A stretch of 5,693 nt of DNA from Syntrophaceae bacterium UBA6255 (GTDB lineage: Bacteria; Desulfobacterota; Syntrophia; Syntrophales; Smithellaceae): positions 57,313 through 63,005 of the forward strand of contig DJVN01000133.1 in assembly GCA_002441205.1 (NCBI GenBank), in the 5' to 3' direction. A program made the position numbers and the translations under genes. This document shows positions 4,291 to 5,693 of this stretch, one piece after another; positions within the stretch are counted from its first letter, which is position 1, and each line of letters begins with the position of its first letter. The notes under the pieces are model-generated. The model made no database searches and was not told where the DNA came from. It was given only the letters and a program-made list of their open reading frames with translations.

Positions 4291-5286
4291 TCATTGCGGT
4301 GCCTTATGATACCCCGCTTTGATGGCATCGGCTTCAGAATCAAATTCTGCACGGTGATGAGCCTTTACAGCGTTATAGTATTTCATGCCGGGGAGATGAT
4401 ATCTTTTACTATCGCGATTACCGATAACTTTTATTTTTTTCGTTTCCTCCGGTGCTGGAACTGAAGTGACTTCCTGTCCCGGAGCTGTCGTTGTTTCCGT
4501 CGTCGTTGTTTCCGTTACCGTTGGATCCGGGGTTGGTATTGTCTCTGGTGCTGGAGTTTGTATTGCCTTCGGCGCCTGAGCGATCGGTGGCGCGGGTACA
4601 GGTGCTGAATCAAATGCAGGGATAAAACCGGATATCTTTAATAGAATGATTATTACACTCGTTGTAAACAGCGCAACGATGACTGCTTTTATCCATCGTG
4701 CATTCTTAATTGGCGGCTGTGCTTTGGTTTTTACGTTTTTTGTATTAGTAGAATCAATCGGAGGGCGTTCTTTTGTTTTTATGCTGTCTGCATGAACAGA
4801 TTCAACAGGAGGGGGTTCTTTGGTCTTTAATTTATTTATATCGTCAGAAGCAATTGCCGGTTGTTGCTTTGTTCCTGCGCTATTGATATCAGAATCAATG
4901 GGGGACAGTTTCTTTTTAATTAATTCTGCTTTATTGGACTTCAGTTTCCATGTGATGTAATCCTCAAGTTTTTTAAGCGCGCCGCTGGGGTCACCGGAGA
5001 ATTCCACGCCCGCCTCATAAGATTCATCCTCAATGAGAACTCTAACCCATTTTACTTTTCCGAGAGAATTTATCTGTTGCCGTAAACCCCTTGATGTGAA
5101 CTCCAACTCGATGAGAGAATCCACGGGTAAAAGAATATTGGTCTGAATTTTTGTGCCGCTCGCGGAAATGTCCTTTGTAAAGTTGTCGATAATTTTTTCT
5201 TTCGGGAAATTATTCTCTCCGGGGATAACGGTTATGGTAACCTCATTTTCTTCCTTTATTCTTGGCGTTTTTCTTCTTTCTTCCAC
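4291..5286 (-). CDS. Membrane-anchored PilZ (c-di-GMP-type) protein with periplasmic Ada-like C-terminal module
   Basis: This 331-residue protein starts at a GTG (5286-5284), preceded by AAAGGA (5299-5294) with a 7-base gap. Residues 1-112 form a PilZ domain with both ligand motifs intact: RxxxR as R5-KTP-R9, and DxSxxG as D39-I-S41-AS-G44. It should therefore bind cyclic di-GMP in the cytoplasm. Residues 113-129 are Lys-rich, and 130-192 are four imperfect 15-16-residue repeats ending in K-PP-like steps. A single TM segment spans about 198-221, and 228-283 is a Pro/Thr/Glu stalk on the periplasmic side. Residues 287-331 match the Ada-like metal-binding fold seen at the end of many proteins (GNRDSKRYHLPG...YY...FDSEADAIKAGYHKA). 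Here the first metal cysteine position is Met301 and the C-terminal CxxC is absent (ends APQ), so it probably binds no zinc through cysteines. Its likely role is to relay c-di-GMP level to the envelope. A promoter lies at 5353-5382; the opposing small RNA ends about 80 bases downstream. Confidence 0.88.
   Translation of the reverse strand: MEERRKTPRIKEENEVTITVIPGENNFPKEKIIDNFTKDISASGTKIQTNILLPVDSLIELEFTSRGLRQQINSLGKVKWVRVLIEDESYEAGVEFSGDPSGALKKLEDYITWKLKSNKAELIKKKLSPIDSDINSAGTKQQPAIASDDINKLKTKEPPPVESVHADSIKTKERPPIDSTNTKNVKTKAQPPIKNARWIKAVIVALFTTSVIIILLKISGFIPAFDSAPVPAPPIAQAPKAIQTPAPETIPTPDPTVTETTTTETTTAPGQEVTSVPAPEETKKIKVIGNRDSKRYHLPGMKYYNAVKAHHRAEFDSEADAIKAGYHKAPQ
4711..4899 (-). repeat. Tandem 48-bp-type repeats encoding the PilZ protein's cytoplasmic linker
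   Basis: Residues 130-192 split into four units: IDSDINSAGTKQQPA, IASDDINKLKTKEPPP, VESVHADSIKTKERPP and IDSTNTKNVKTKAQPP. Each begins with a small hydrophobic plus acidic/Ser turn and ends in TK followed by prolines. Three units are exactly 16 residues (48 bp). The segment lies between the PilZ domain and the membrane, and looks like an expandable spacer. Confidence 0.65.
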
Positions 5287-5603
5287 ACAGGAATCCTTTA
5301 TAGAGGGCAGGATTTTTACTGGTTACTTCAAACACTGCTTATTCATGGCTTGAATATAATAAAAATCGTTTTTGTCTGTCAATAAGAGATTGGTCACAAG
5401 CCGGCTTCCCCATGGTTCTATTTTTCCGCAAAAATTTTGCCGTAATCTTTTCCTGTCAGCAATTAATCAGGTTACCGGCAGATACTCAAGGAATTCTTTT
5501 TTCGCTGGCCGGTGAATTATGGAGGAAGTCGGCACTCCAAAGTCTTAATACCCCTGTAAGCTCATTTTGAATTTATTCCGTTAGAATAACTCCTCTAAAA
5601 CGT
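5287..5603. other. Gene-free stretch between the tRNA and the PilZ gene
   Basis: No credible coding frame is seen. The left part carries the PilZ gene's promoter, a leader of about 60 nt and its ribosome binding site. The right part (5383-5603) has a palindrome AAGCCGGCTT (5398-5407) and a long imperfect hairpin (5439-5479): GCCGTAA pairs with TTACCGGC with one bulged base, and inside it CCTG pairs with CAGG. No T run follows that hairpin closely on either strand. Confidence 0.45.
5353..5382 (-). promoter_or_regulatory. Sigma70-type promoter of the PilZ gene
   Basis: On the minus strand, a perfect TTGACA (5382-5377) is followed by an 18-bp spacer and TATATT (5358-5353, five of six). The predicted start near 5346 gives a leader of about 60 nt before the GTG at 5286. 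The spacer is one base longer than optimal. Its position directly upstream of a gene with a good ribosome binding site supports it. Confidence 0.6.
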
Positions 5604-5636
5604 AAAAAAGGAATTAGCTGGATCAGCTAACCCCTT
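5604..5636 (-). terminator. Intrinsic terminator of the tRNA transcript
   Basis: On the minus strand, AAGGGG-TTAGCTG (5636-5624) folds back on CAGCTAA-TTCC (5620-5610) around an ATC loop. Seven perfect pairs are extended by two G-U and two G-C pairs, and six T follow (5609-5604). It sits 9 bases after the CCA end of the tRNA, as expected for termination of a tRNA unit. Confidence 0.85.
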
Positions 5637-5645
5637 GATTTTATT

Positions 5646-5693
5646 TGGTAGCGGGGAGAGGATTCGAACCTCTGACCTTTGGGTTATGAGCCC
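5646..5693 (-). tRNA. tRNA-Met (CAU), probably initiator, 3' part only
   Basis: Read on the minus strand from the window edge, this shows a GGG-CTCATAA-CCC anticodon arm (anticodon CAU), variable loop AGGTC, T arm AGAGG-TTCGAAT-CCTCT, acceptor 3' strand CCCCGCT, discriminator A and an encoded CCA. The three consecutive G-C pairs at the base of the anticodon loop are the hallmark of initiator tRNA. The acceptor half CCCCGC also matches the usual initiator sequence. Base 72 is T where enteric initiators have A, which would still leave position 1 unpaired if it is C. The 5' half, including position 1, lies outside the window, so elongator Met or a lysidine-type Ile tRNA is not fully excluded. 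Confidence 0.85.

Noticed and set aside
4095..4352. 85-codon minus-strand frame overlapping the PilZ 3' end and the small RNA
   Set aside because: It starts inside the PilZ gene in another frame and crosses the terminator stem. Composition is unremarkable, and structure on the plus strand explains the sequence better.
4487..4525. Repeated GTCGTTGTTTCCG units
   Set aside because: They simply encode the Thr/Glu-rich stalk (TETTTTETTT) of the PilZ protein, which is low-complexity coding sequence, not a regulatory array.
5439..5479. Long imperfect hairpin upstream of the PilZ promoter
   Set aside because: It has one bulge, an asymmetric internal loop and no adjacent T run, so it cannot be supported as a terminator or a known RNA element.

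Overview
The window (5693 bases, fairly AT-rich) looks like chromosomal sequence from a Gram-negative environmental bacterium, most likely of the Desulfobacterota (deltaproteobacterial) type. The basis is the combination of protein families: a PilZ receptor fused to a periplasmic Ada-like module, a TMTC-like membrane protein with a TPR tail, and a surface-adhesin-E-like exported protein. This placement is inference; no rRNA or other firm taxonomic marker is present. There is no mobile element, CRISPR array or phage gene.

Every recognisable protein gene lies on the minus strand. Reading in the direction of transcription (right to left): (1) the 3' part of a tRNA with anticodon CAU, initiator-like, cut by the window edge and followed by a strong intrinsic terminator; (2) about 320 bases without a gene, holding a good sigma70-type promoter; (3) a GTG-started gene for a membrane-anchored PilZ protein with a cytoplasmic c-di-GMP-type domain, a repeat linker, one TM segment, a Pro/Thr-rich stalk and a C-terminal Ada-like module lacking the usual cysteines; (4) a 606-base gap; (5) a 614-residue polytopic TMTC/PMT-like protein with four TPRs; (6) a 310-residue exported protein made of two copies of a surface-adhesin-E-like domain; (7) about 420 bases holding a near-consensus promoter and a roughly 240-nt leader; (8) the N-terminal 128 codons of an unassigned conserved-looking protein running off the left edge.

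The main signal outside the genes is on the plus strand in the 606-base gap. A perfect TATAAT box (4067-4072) is followed within about 10 bases by a self-complementary segment (8-bp closing stem 4081-4088/4144-4151), two smaller hairpins, and a textbook terminator (8-bp stem, GAAA loop, U tract, 4188-4214). Together these define a compact candidate small RNA of about 130 nt. It contains an ACAC-AAGGA-GUGU hairpin that resembles a CsrA/RsmA site or a masked Shine-Dalgarno sequence. I do not recognise it as 6S, SRP, tmRNA or a c-di-GMP riboswitch.

Functionally, the protein genes fit an envelope or surface theme: second-messenger sensing coupled to the periplasm, a candidate extracytoplasmic glycosyltransferase, and an exported adhesin-like product. 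The gaps between genes, most with their own promoter candidates, argue for separate transcription units rather than one tight operon.
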